The position numbers and the translations under genes are program-made. Under the pieces are notes generated by a model, which made no database searches, was not told the DNA's origin, and saw nothing but the letters and a program-made list of their open reading frames with translations. From positions 1 to 40,582 of the IMG/VR virus record IMGVR_UViG_3300042375_000813: a stretch of DNA of 40,582 nucleotides. One strand, written 5' to 3'. The DNA comes from a virus. This document shows, one piece after another, positions 24,702 through 32,950 of this stretch (the stretch's first letter is position 1; each line of letters begins with the position of its first letter).

Positions 24702-27700
24702 ATGGTAATTTCATTTCCCAATTCTCCAAGCACAAACGACATTCATTCGCAGGGAGCTCTTAGCTGGCGGTGGAACGGTTCATCGTGGTTATCTGTCAAT
24801 GCTGGTGTTCAAGGCGCGCAGGGACTTCAAGGCATTCAGGGTATTCAAGGTATTACTGGTGCACAAGGAACGTTTGGTACTCAGGGTGCCGCAGGATTTG
24901 TAGGATCCAATGGTGCACAGGGCGCTCAGGGTATTGATGGCTCACAAGGAATTAATGGATCGAATGGCGCTCAGGGTACACAAGGCACTCAGGGTATTCA
25001 AGGTCTCAAAGGAACAAAGATCACTCCAGGAGATACTGCGCCTTCAACTCCTTCTGAGAATGATCTTTGGTGGGATTCGACAAATGGTATTTTGATGGTG
25101 TACTATAATGATGGTACCTCATCACAATGGGTATCTGCAAATTCTGGTATTGCGGGAGAACAAGGAATTCAAGGCATCCAAGGCGTACAAGGAATCCAGG
25201 GAACTCAGGGAATTCAAGGCATACAAGGTGTCCAAGGTACACAAGGAACTCAGGGCGTCCAGGGTATTCAAGGTATTACCGGACTTGCCTTTACCATTGC
25301 GAAAACATATCTCTCCGTTGCTGCTCTCACTGCCGACACGTCGCCGACGAGCATTGTGGCGGGACAGTTTGCCCTCATCAATACAACAAATGTAGAAGAT
25401 GCAGAGAATTCAAGATTGTATATTTGGACCGGATCCGCCTATACTTTTGTTGACGATCTATCAGGTTCTGCTGGTATTCAAGGTATCACTGGATCGCAAG
25501 GCGTACAGGGCATTCAAGGAACTCTAGGTACACAAGGTATTACTGGATCTCAAGGCACTCAAGGAACACAAGGCATCCAGGGTATTCAAGGTATTAGCGG
25601 TGCATCAATTCTTGGAACCAATAATACCTTTACTGGAACAAATGCGTTTACAACGCTGAGCAGCACGGGAGGAGCCACTTTTGCGACGAGTAGTGGGTCG
25701 GTGGGTATTGGGACTGCGAGTCCTGGGGCAACATTAGATGTAAACGGAAATAGCCGTTTCATGCAAAACGCTGCTGCGACAACAGGAGCAATTATTCTCC
25801 GTCAGGCCGTAGCGGATGCGGAAGGTGCATTTATTCAATGGGTTAATAATGCAAATGTCGTTGAAAAAGGTTGGTTAACGGTAGATACATCGAGCAATAT
25901 GAAATTCGGTACGGTTTCTACCGAACGTATGCGAATCGACAGTAGCGGCAACGTCAGTATTGGTACAACGAGCCCAGCTGTAAGGTTTCATGTTCAGTCC
26001 GGTTCTGCTGGAGCAACAGCATTGCGTCTTACTGACGCAATTAGAGGAACCTTGAATGTAGATTTTCCTGCAACTTCTCAGATTAGATTTGATGTAGGTG
26101 CAGCTGAAAAAATGCTTTTTTCAAGCGGTACGAACACTATTTTGACTATCAATGATATTAATAGTAGCGGTGGAATTGCAGTGGCGGGTACAACTACTAC
26201 TACCGGAAACTTTACTAGTTCTAGCAGTCAAGGAACCATAGGGTTTTCGGCTCCTGGTTGGTCTGGTTCTGGTGCTGCTTATACCATAGCAAATGTTAAT
26301 GCTACATTAAGTGGGGCAGGAGATTACATCGGCCATTATGTTCCAAGCGGTAAGGGCTGGACTTGGGTTTATGGTTCAAATTCGCAAGCCATGACCATCA
26401 CTTCGACTGGCAACGTCGGCATTGGGACAGCGAGTCCTGTTACTTTATTATCTTCTGCAACTTTGCAAGTTTATGGTAATGCAAAACTAGGTAATGCTAA
26501 TGATCGCGGATTATTGTCTTTGGGAGATGTTACCTCAACAGGTGCCAACGTTGCAATTTGGCGTGGCGCTGCTGGCGCATACGGCGCAGCTGGAAACGTT
26601 TTGTGTCTTGGCGGTTATGATGGGATTACGTTTACCACTGGAAATACAAGCGTTGACTCACAAACCGAGCGGATGCGTATCACTTCAACAGGCAACGTCG
26701 GCATTGGGACAACTGCACCGTTGAATAAATTAGATGTTTTTGGTGATGGAATACGGCTGTCGAATAGCGGAACGTACGATGCTATTTTACGTTTAGACTT
26801 TGATGGAGTATCATCCGATTCTTTTAAATTCCAAACTGTCGCTCACAATACTGCCGCAACAGGTCTTGTTACACAGATGGTAATAAAGCAAAACGGCAGC
26901 GTCGGCATTGGCACGACAAGTCCCGAATACAAGTTTGAGGTCAAGGGAGGAGTTTCATGGTTCCGTAACTTCGATGGTACAGCGGCATCTCCAACTGAAA
27001 CTCATGACTGGCCAGTTGCAGCCATGAACATTGCGTCATACGGTAACTACAACTTGCAGACCATGTTGGCGTTTACCTTGCCGAACGACGGAAATTATTT
27101 CCTTGGTTATGGTGCTTGGAACTTTAAGCTCGACCAAACCGTGCTCTCGACTACTTCTGCGGGTGTCTCTGGTATGCAGTTCGGTGGACCCGGTTATCTT
27201 GCATTCTTGCCTGGTGGCACTGAAAAGGTGCGCATATATGGTGACGGTAATATGCTGGTGGGAACGACTACGGTTGTGCAATCATCGCAGCTAACAGTGA
27301 ACGGATCGTTGGCTACGGATGGACTTACTTCCCACGCTGGTACGGGTGGTGCTTATCAAAGCAACAAATTTAACTTCCAGTGGACAGGTTCTGCGGCTTT
27401 GTGGGTTGACGGAACCAACATCGGAAACATTGCAACGTCATCTGATTACCGGATCAAAAAGAATGTCACAACACAAACAGCATCAGGACTTGATCGTGTG
27501 ATGCAGTTGCGCCCAGTTAGCTATGAATACACTGATTATAAAGAACTGTTTAAAGCTGATGGAATTATCCGCGAAGGTTTCATTGCTCACGAAGTTCAAG
27601 AAGTAATTCCGTCTGGTGCTCAAGGCGCAAAAGATGAAGAAAATCAAATACAGAGTCTTCGCATAGATGCAATTCTGTCCGTTACTGTTAAAGCTCTCCA

Positions 27701-27761
27701 AGAACTTAAAGCAGATAATGATGCTCTCCGCGCCCGCATCGCCGCTCTCGAATCTAAATAA
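24702..27761 (+). CDS. Collagen-like tail fibre with VGIG-repeat head and S74 chaperone (1019 aa)
   Basis: Shared N-terminal cap ([20 protein letters not shown]; 1-35), stalk with GFVGSN, module B (103-152), stalk, module A (194-258), and a further short stalk to about residue 300. A long beta-rich head (about 305-905) carries repeated turns such as [48 protein letters not shown] and [10 protein letters not shown], typical of S74-family fibres. The last ~107 residues ([20 protein letters not shown] to [16 protein letters not shown] to [16 protein letters not shown]) form the intramolecular chaperone with a canonical Ser-Asp-x3-Lys site, ending in a coiled coil. Codon choice in the head (GGG, ACG, TCG, GTC frequent) differs from the stalk, suggesting the head came from elsewhere. 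The AATAAATA promoter ends 6 bases before the ATG. Confidence 0.85.
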   Translation: MVISFPNSPSTNDIHSQGALSWRWNGSSWLSVNAGVQGAQGLQGIQGIQGITGAQGTFGTQGAAGFVGSNGAQGAQGIDGSQGINGSNGAQGTQGTQGIQGLKGTKITPGDTAPSTPSENDLWWDSTNGILMVYYNDGTSSQWVSANSGIAGEQGIQGIQGVQGIQGTQGIQGIQGVQGTQGTQGVQGIQGITGLAFTIAKTYLSVAALTADTSPTSIVAGQFALINTTNVEDAENSRLYIWTGSAYTFVDDLSGSAGIQGITGSQGVQGIQGTLGTQGITGSQGTQGTQGIQGIQGISGASILGTNNTFTGTNAFTTLSSTGGATFATSSGSVGIGTASPGATLDVNGNSRFMQNAAATTGAIILRQAVADAEGAFIQWVNNANVVEKGWLTVDTSSNMKFGTVSTERMRIDSSGNVSIGTTSPAVRFHVQSGSAGATALRLTDAIRGTLNVDFPATSQIRFDVGAAEKMLFSSGTNTILTINDINSSGGIAVAGTTTTTGNFTSSSSQGTIGFSAPGWSGSGAAYTIANVNATLSGAGDYIGHYVPSGKGWTWVYGSNSQAMTITSTGNVGIGTASPVTLLSSATLQVYGNAKLGNANDRGLLSLGDVTSTGANVAIWRGAAGAYGAAGNVLCLGGYDGITFTTGNTSVDSQTERMRITSTGNVGIGTTAPLNKLDVFGDGIRLSNSGTYDAILRLDFDGVSSDSFKFQTVAHNTAATGLVTQMVIKQNGSVGIGTTSPEYKFEVKGGVSWFRNFDGTAASPTETHDWPVAAMNIASYGNYNLQTMLAFTLPNDGNYFLGYGAWNFKLDQTVLSTTSAGVSGMQFGGPGYLAFLPGGTEKVRIYGDGNMLVGTTTVVQSSQLTVNGSLATDGLTSHAGTGGAYQSNKFNFQWTGSAALWVDGTNIGNIATSSDYRIKKNVTTQTASGLDRVMQLRPVSYEYTDYKELFKADGIIREGFIAHEVQEVIPSGAQGAKDEENQIQSLRIDAILSVTVKALQELKADNDALRARIAALESK
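25008..25157 (+). repeat. Module B, copy 4 (in 24702-27761)
   Basis: 150 bp, [20 protein letters not shown] then [21 protein letters not shown]. Unlike the other fibres with both modules, it lies before the module A copy with no earlier A. Confidence 0.9.
25281..25475 (+). repeat. Module A, copy 7 (in 24702-27761)
   Basis: 195 bp, [20 protein letters not shown] to DDLSGSAG, with [15 protein letters not shown] like copy 4. Confidence 0.9.
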
Positions 27762-27767
27762 TAAATA
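27760..27767 (+). promoter_or_regulatory. Late-promoter-like octamer (AATAAATA)
   Basis: One mismatch from the late octamer, followed by C. It overlaps the TAA stop of the previous gene (27759-27761) and ends 5 bases before the ATG at 27773, the tightest promoter-start spacing in the window. Confidence 0.55.
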
Positions 27768-27772
27768 CTCTT

Positions 27773-30181
27773 ATGGCACTTGACTTTCCAACATCACCCT
27801 CACCAAATCAGGTACACACCTCGGGCTCACGAAGCTGGACCTGGAATAATTCAGTAGGTGCCTGGTACGCAGTCAATGCTGGTGTTCAAGGAGTCCAGGG
27901 TATCCAAGGTGCTCAAGGTATTCAAGGAGTCCAGGGTATTACTGGTCTTGCCTTTACCATTGCAAAAACATATCTCTCTGTTGCCGCATTGACCGCAGAT
28001 ACAGCTCCAACATCAATTGCTGCGGGACAGTTTGCGTTGATCAATACAACAAATGTGGAGGATGCAGAAAATTCAAGGTTGTATATCTGGAATGGATCAA
28101 GCTATATCTTTGTTGATGACCTATCCGGATCCGCTGGTATTCAAGGTATCACTGGTAGCCAAGGTACAGTCGGAGCGCAAGGAACGCAGGGTGTTCAAGG
28201 TATTACTGGATCACAAGGTACACAGGGTATTCAAGGTATTACTGGAGCACAAGGTATTACTGGTAGTCAAGGTACAATTGGAACGAGTGTGACGGGTGCA
28301 CAGGGAACTCAGGGTATCAGCGGTGCATCAATTCTTGGATTAAATAATACTTTTACTGGTGTTAATTCAATCAACATTAACGGAACCGTGGGAGCCACGA
28401 CGCCGAGCACGGGAAGATTTACCACGGTTCGACTAGACAATACGGATTTGCTGACATGGGGTGGTGCATACGGAGCTGGAATACCATCAATCCTTGGCTC
28501 GACTGGAGCGGGTGAATTACAGTTTCGGCCAACGGGTTCGACTAACGGAACGATTGCTACCCTCTCCTCCACCGGACTCGCGGTGACGGGTAACATCGGT
28601 GCTCGATCAGGTGGTGCAATACAGCTTTGGGATAGCGCAAATGCTGATTACGCTTACATCAACAATACAGGAAGCAGTTCCGCGACTCAACTCATCTCGT
28701 ATTATTCTTCTGGTAGCGGCTCGGTAGCGCATCAATTCAAGACTTATTCTGGTGGTGTGGTAAATGCGTTGGCAATTACGCCAGCGGGCAACGTCGGCAT
28801 TGGAACGTCGAGTCCTGCTTACAATCTAGACATAGCTGGTAGCACAAATGTTTCTACCAATAATTTCTATCGCTACAACGGCGATACCGGAATCATTGGT
28901 TCCGCGAGCTGCACGTCTACTGGTTCAAACACCTCGTTGGGTATCCGTGCGGCGAATGACATTGTATTTGCTGCTGGTGGTTCTACAACGCGAGCCATCA
29001 TTAAAGCGGATGGGTCAGTCGGCATTGGAACGACGAGTCCGAGCAATCGGCTTCATATCTATAATACCGCTGCTGCGGATGTTGCATTACTTGAATCTAC
29101 TCAAACTTTTTCCACTTTAGCGTTTAAGTCTTCAACCAATTCTAGCACGGTAACTGTTGGTATTGACGGCTCAGGTAACGCTGCGTTTGAAAATAAATTA
29201 TCGAGCGGTGGAATGAATTTTGTAACCAATGGTTCCACTCGCGCCGTCATCAACAGCAGCGGCACTTTATCTTTAAATGCAGCATTTATAACTGGCGGCT
29301 ACTTTAATTCGCAACAATATACTTTAGGATCTATAGCCACCTCCGGTACACAATGGGTAAAAATTTGCGGAATTCCATCTCCTGGTCAGCTTCAGATTAA
29401 AGGCTTTTACGGAACAAATTCTTCGGAAGAACAATTTGAAATTGATGTAAAAACAACTTATTATGCAGCACAAGCTGTAATTAACTGTCGCAGACAGAGT
29501 TATAGCGCATCTCTTGCTGAAGTAAGAGTAGAAGGAGCTGATGGTTCTGAGCACGCTGTATATATAAAATTCAACAGCAACGGTTATGCTGGAACTATTT
29601 ATTGGAGATTAATTGATTGTAGTTATGCGCCAACAATCTACAATACTATCACAACTCCAGTTGGAGCGCTCTATTCTTCTATTACGGTTTCAGGCGGAAA
29701 AGTGTACTCAACAAATGAGAGTATTACCACCGCAGGAGCACTCTCCAAAGGCTCAGGTTCATTCCGTATTGAACATCCACTACCTTCAAAATCCGAAACA
29801 CACGAACTTGTTCACTCATTTATCGAAGGTCCACAGGCTGATCTTATTTATCGTGGTAAAGTAACACTAGTAAACGGTTCTGCATCCGTTAATATTGACA
29901 CTGCCGCCAAGATGACAGAAGGCACCTTTGAAGCTCTCTGCCGTGAAGTTCAATGCTTTACGACTAACGAAAGCGGTTGGACTGCGATTCGTGGAAAAGT
30001 CACAGGTAATATTCTCACAATTCAAGCTCAAGATTCTACATGCACAGACGAAATTTCTTGGATGGTAATTGGTGAACGTAAAGACAAACATATGCTTGAT
30101 ACTGAATGGACTGATGATGACGGAAAGGTTATTGTCGAGCCGTTAAAACCGACCAGCGAGCCTATTGCTGTTGACATCTAA
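27773..30181 (+). CDS. Collagen-like tail fibre with VGIG-type head and distinct C-terminal domain (802 aa)
   Basis: Shared N-terminal cap (LDFPTSPSPNQVHTSGSRSW; 1-37), short stalk, module A (58-122), then a stalk to about residue 185 with GITGSQG-type triplets. A beta-rich head follows with GTVGATTPSTGRFTTVRLDN, GNVGIGTSSPAYNLDIAGS and [18 protein letters not shown]. There is no S74 chaperone. From about 495 the protein continues with a carbohydrate-binding-like beta domain (TSGTQWVKICGIPSPGQLQI, AQAVINCRRQSYSASLAEVR), and from about 660 a C-terminal domain SGSFRIEHPLPSKSETHELV, FIEGPQADLIYRGKVTLVNG, resembling the 'SFKIDHPL...HSS.E.P...NIY.G' domain at the ends of many fibre-like and cell-surface proteins. 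It is probably a receptor-binding fibre with an alternative tip. A promoter overlaps the previous stop. Confidence 0.8.
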   Translation: MALDFPTSPSPNQVHTSGSRSWTWNNSVGAWYAVNAGVQGVQGIQGAQGIQGVQGITGLAFTIAKTYLSVAALTADTAPTSIAAGQFALINTTNVEDAENSRLYIWNGSSYIFVDDLSGSAGIQGITGSQGTVGAQGTQGVQGITGSQGTQGIQGITGAQGITGSQGTIGTSVTGAQGTQGISGASILGLNNTFTGVNSININGTVGATTPSTGRFTTVRLDNTDLLTWGGAYGAGIPSILGSTGAGELQFRPTGSTNGTIATLSSTGLAVTGNIGARSGGAIQLWDSANADYAYINNTGSSSATQLISYYSSGSGSVAHQFKTYSGGVVNALAITPAGNVGIGTSSPAYNLDIAGSTNVSTNNFYRYNGDTGIIGSASCTSTGSNTSLGIRAANDIVFAAGGSTTRAIIKADGSVGIGTTSPSNRLHIYNTAAADVALLESTQTFSTLAFKSSTNSSTVTVGIDGSGNAAFENKLSSGGMNFVTNGSTRAVINSSGTLSLNAAFITGGYFNSQQYTLGSIATSGTQWVKICGIPSPGQLQIKGFYGTNSSEEQFEIDVKTTYYAAQAVINCRRQSYSASLAEVRVEGADGSEHAVYIKFNSNGYAGTIYWRLIDCSYAPTIYNTITTPVGALYSSITVSGGKVYSTNESITTAGALSKGSGSFRIEHPLPSKSETHELVHSFIEGPQADLIYRGKVTLVNGSASVNIDTAAKMTEGTFEALCREVQCFTTNESGWTAIRGKVTGNILTIQAQDSTCTDEISWMVIGERKDKHMLDTEWTDDDGKVIVEPLKPTSEPIAVDI
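27944..28138 (+). repeat. Module A, copy 8 (in 27773-30181)
   Basis: 195 bp, [20 protein letters not shown] to DDLSGSAG. It closely resembles copy 7 in the neighbouring gene. Confidence 0.9.
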
Positions 30182-30189
30182 TTCTAAAT

Positions 30190-30197
30190 AATAAATA
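30190..30197 (+). promoter_or_regulatory. Late-promoter-like octamer (AATAAATA) overlapping an inverted repeat
   Basis: One mismatch from the late octamer, followed by G; 19 bases to the ATG at 30217. A perfect 8-bp inverted repeat (AATAGAGT 30194-30201, ACTCTATT 30207-30214, loop AACCC) starts inside the octamer and ends 2 bases before the ATG. Confidence 0.6.
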
Positions 30198-30216
30198 GAG
30201 TAACCCACTCTATTGC

Positions 30217-32148
30217 ATGGCTGTTACACCTATATCAATTGAAACTCAACCTACCAGCAGAACAGTTTCTGTTGGGGGTCTTGCAGCGTTCAACGTAGTT
30301 GCGAGTGGTGGTGGAACTATTACATATCAGTGGAAGAAAGCTGCCGTTGAAATATCCGGCGCAACCGCGCCGGTCTACATTGTAGGATCCGCAGTAACAG
30401 CAGATGCTGGATCGTATACCGTTACGGTTACAAATGAGGCTGGAAGCGTGACTTCCAGCAGCGCTACGTTGACGGTCAATGCACTCACTGCACCCGTCAT
30501 TACTGCACAACCATCGGGGCAGACAGCATATGAAGGAGATTCAGTCACATTTTCAGTTATTGCAACGAGCAATGGCACTTCTCCGACATATCAATGGAAG
30601 AAGAGTAGTAGTACAATTGTAGGAGCAACTTCTCCTCAATACACAATCTCATCAGTTGTTTCTGGAGATGCTGGTAATTATACCGTGGTCATCACGAATA
30701 GTGTTGGATCAACAACTTCAAGTACTGCGGTTCTTGCAACAGCGGCTCTTCCAGCAATTATTCCGGTTGATGATGAATTATTTGGTTCTCAGGGAACTCA
30801 AGGATCAGTCGGCTCTCAAGGAACTCAGGGCATTCAGGGAGTACAAGGCACGCAGGGAACACAAGGATTACAAGGTATTCAAGGTTTTCAGGGAATTCAA
30901 GGCACATTTGGTACACAAGGTAGCCAGGGCCGTCAGGGCATTCAAGGTCTCCAAGGTGTGCAGGGTACGCAGGGCATTCAGGGTTCTCAAGGAACTCAGG
31001 GTACTGTGGGTCTTGCTTTTACGATTGCCAAAATATATGCCTCAGTTGCAGCGCTCGCCGCGGATTCGTCTCCGAGTGGAATCATTGCTGGTCAATTTGC
31101 ATTAATTAATACCTACAACGTAGAAGATCCGGATAACTCTAAATTGTATATTTGGAGCGGAGCAAGTTATATTTACGTTGATGATCTTTCCGGTTCTGCA
31201 GGCATTCAAGGTATTACTGGTTCTCAGGGAACTCAAGGTATTCAAGGTCTTCAAGGAGTCCAAGGTATTCAAGGAATTCAAGGCATAAACGGAGAGTATG
31301 CTGCTATGGGTCTCCAAGGAACTCAAGGTATTCAAGGCCGTCAAGGAATTCAGGGAACATCAGGTTTAACTGGTACGGGCATCCAGGGTGCGCAAGGTGC
31401 TGTTGGATCTAATGGCGCTCAAGGAATTCAGGGTATTACTGGTTCTAACGGTAGTAACGGCACAAACGGCACGAATGGTATTCAAGGCGCTGCTGGTTCT
31501 AACGGCAGTAATGGTGCTCAGGGTACCGCTGGCACAAATGGTAGTAATGGTGCTCAGGGTACCGCTGGCACAAATGGTAGTAATGGTGCTCAGGGTACTG
31601 CAGGCACAAATGGAGCAAGTGTCACGGGCGCTCAAGGTACGGCAGGACAGAACGGTACGAATGGCACAAACGGGACAAATGGTCAAAATGGTGCTCAGGG
31701 CACAGTAGGTCAAAATGGTACGAACGGTACGAATGGCACGAATGGCAGTCCTGGTGCTCAAGGCACGCAGGGCAGTGCAGGTCCCGGAGCCGATCAATCT
31801 TTAAATACAAACAGTTCAGTGACATTTAGTAGTGTTACTGCTGGTGGCTTCAATGCCACATCATCCATTGCATACAAAATGAATGTTACTCCGATCGAAG
31901 ACGCGATCGATTTAATTAAAAATCTGAATGGAGTAATCTACGATAGAAAAGACGGTCACAAGTCTCGGGAACATGGAGTCATTGCTGAAGACGTAGCACG
32001 AGTATTACCAAGCGTGGTGGGATATAAAAATGGAAAGCCAGATTCAATTGACTATTCGCGCTTTACACCAGTTCTAATAGAAGCTATTAAAGCTCTTAGT
32101 GATAAAGTAGATGAGTTGAAGAATGAATTAAAAGCTCTGAAGCCGTAA
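30217..32148 (+). CDS. Ig-domain collagen-like fibre with S74 chaperone, in the wac/fibritin position (643 aa)
   Basis: Two tandem Ig-like domains open the protein: residues about 1-92 (PISIETQPTSRTVSVGG, ITYQWKKAAVEISGA, DAGSYTVTVTNEAG) and about 93-178 (PSGQTAYEGDSVTFSV, TYQWKKSSSTIVGA, DAGNYTVVITNSVG). A collagen-like stalk (about 190-264), module A (265-329), and a second stalk with [12 protein letters not shown] repeats follow. The C-terminal S74 chaperone (about 548-643: SSIAYKMNVTPIEDAIDLIK to HGVIAEDVARVLPSVVG) has the Asp after the Ser replaced but keeps Ser-x4-Lys. The segment before it, GADQSLNTNSSVTFSSVTAG, is paralogous to the end of 1942-3666. In T4, the gene just before gp13 is wac, the collar whisker fibritin, so this may be a neck fibre. 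That is positional inference; sequence similarity to fibritin is not visible. Confidence 0.8.
   Translation: MAVTPISIETQPTSRTVSVGGLAAFNVVASGGGTITYQWKKAAVEISGATAPVYIVGSAVTADAGSYTVTVTNEAGSVTSSSATLTVNALTAPVITAQPSGQTAYEGDSVTFSVIATSNGTSPTYQWKKSSSTIVGATSPQYTISSVVSGDAGNYTVVITNSVGSTTSSTAVLATAALPAIIPVDDELFGSQGTQGSVGSQGTQGIQGVQGTQGTQGLQGIQGFQGIQGTFGTQGSQGRQGIQGLQGVQGTQGIQGSQGTQGTVGLAFTIAKIYASVAALAADSSPSGIIAGQFALINTYNVEDPDNSKLYIWSGASYIYVDDLSGSAGIQGITGSQGTQGIQGLQGVQGIQGIQGINGEYAAMGLQGTQGIQGRQGIQGTSGLTGTGIQGAQGAVGSNGAQGIQGITGSNGSNGTNGTNGIQGAAGSNGSNGAQGTAGTNGSNGAQGTAGTNGSNGAQGTAGTNGASVTGAQGTAGQNGTNGTNGTNGQNGAQGTVGQNGTNGTNGTNGSPGAQGTQGSAGPGADQSLNTNSSVTFSSVTAGGFNATSSIAYKMNVTPIEDAIDLIKNLNGVIYDRKDGHKSREHGVIAEDVARVLPSVVGYKNGKPDSIDYSRFTPVLIEAIKALSDKVDELKNELKALKP
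31009..31203 (+). repeat. Module A, copy 9 (in 30217-32148)
   Basis: 195 bp, [20 protein letters not shown] to DDLSGSAG; one of the more divergent copies. Confidence 0.9.
31522..31593 (+). repeat. Exact tandem 36-bp duplication in fibre stalk
   Basis: Bases 31522-31557 and 31558-31593 are identical (GTAGTNGSNGAQ twice); a diverging third start follows. Very recent in-frame expansion. Confidence 0.95.
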
Positions 32149-32181
32149 TTATAAGGTGGCAAAGAGTAAGTGGTAAAAACA

Positions 32182-32189
32182 TATAAATA
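32182..32189 (+). promoter_or_regulatory. T4-type late promoter (TATAAATA) before gp13
   Basis: An exact octamer followed by G, ending 8 bases before the ATG at 32198. The palindrome ATAGATGATCTAT (32187-32199) overlaps the end of the octamer and the start codon. Confidence 0.8.
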
Positions 32190-32197
32190 GATGATCT

Positions 32198-32947
32198 ATG
32201 GCTGCACCATCATCTAGACAAAATCTCATCGACTACTGTTTGCGTAACCTGGGAGCACCGGTCCTGGAGATTAACGTGGACGACGATCAGGTGAATGACC
32301 GTATCGATGAGGCATTCCAATTCTGGAATGAGTATCATATGGATGCAACCCTCAAAACGTATCGCAAGGTCCAGGTGACACAGCCGATCATTGATAACAA
32401 ATACGTGGATCTTCCAGATAGTTGTCTTTTTGTAACTCGCGTATTCCCTCTCACAAACAACTCATCAAATTCATCTGGAATGTGGTCTGCACGTTACCAA
32501 ATGCATTTGAATGACGTATACGATCTTCAATACGCTGGAGCTTTGGTGAATTACGTTGAGACTCGCCAATTTCTCGAAATGCTGGATATGATTCTGAATG
32601 GTGTTCCTCCGATTCGCTTTAATCGTCACATGAACCGTATGTTTATTGACGTTGATTTTTCACAGCAGCTTTATCTTGGAGATTGGATTATTATTGAGGG
32701 ATACGAGACGATTGATCCTACTGGATTCACAAAGGTCTATAACGATATGTTCCTCAAGAAATATTCAACTGCATTGATCAAACGTCAGTGGGGTCAGAAT
32801 ATGAGCAAGTTTGAAGGCATGCAGCTTCCGGGTGGAGTGACGATGAATGGCATGAAGATTCTTGAGGACGCAAATGCAGAAATTGAAAAGCTTGAGGCGG
32901 ATATGGAACTCAAGTATGCCAAACCGGTCGACTTCCTTATTGGCTAA
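32198..32947 (+). CDS. gp13: Neck protein gp13
   Basis: 249 residues, shorter than T4 gp13 (about 309). Opening RQNLIDYCLRNLGAPVLEIN, DDQVNDRIDEAFQFWNEYHM and YVDLPDSCLFVTRVFPL are typical of gp13 of T4-like marine phages. The middle contains RFNRHMNRMFIDVDFSQQLY and LGDWIIIEGYETIDP; the end is a charged helix (ILEDANAEIEKLEADMELKY). gp13 and gp14 form the neck that closes the filled head and receives the tail. gp14 follows after 3 bases, the T4 order. Transcribed from its own perfect late promoter 8 bases upstream, with no Shine-Dalgarno sequence. The identification rests on sequence style and strict synteny. Confidence 0.9.
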   Translation: MAAPSSRQNLIDYCLRNLGAPVLEINVDDDQVNDRIDEAFQFWNEYHMDATLKTYRKVQVTQPIIDNKYVDLPDSCLFVTRVFPLTNNSSNSSGMWSARYQMHLNDVYDLQYAGALVNYVETRQFLEMLDMILNGVPPIRFNRHMNRMFIDVDFSQQLYLGDWIIIEGYETIDPTGFTKVYNDMFLKKYSTALIKRQWGQNMSKFEGMQLPGGVTMNGMKILEDANAEIEKLEADMELKYAKPVDFLIG

Positions 32948-32950
32948 TAT

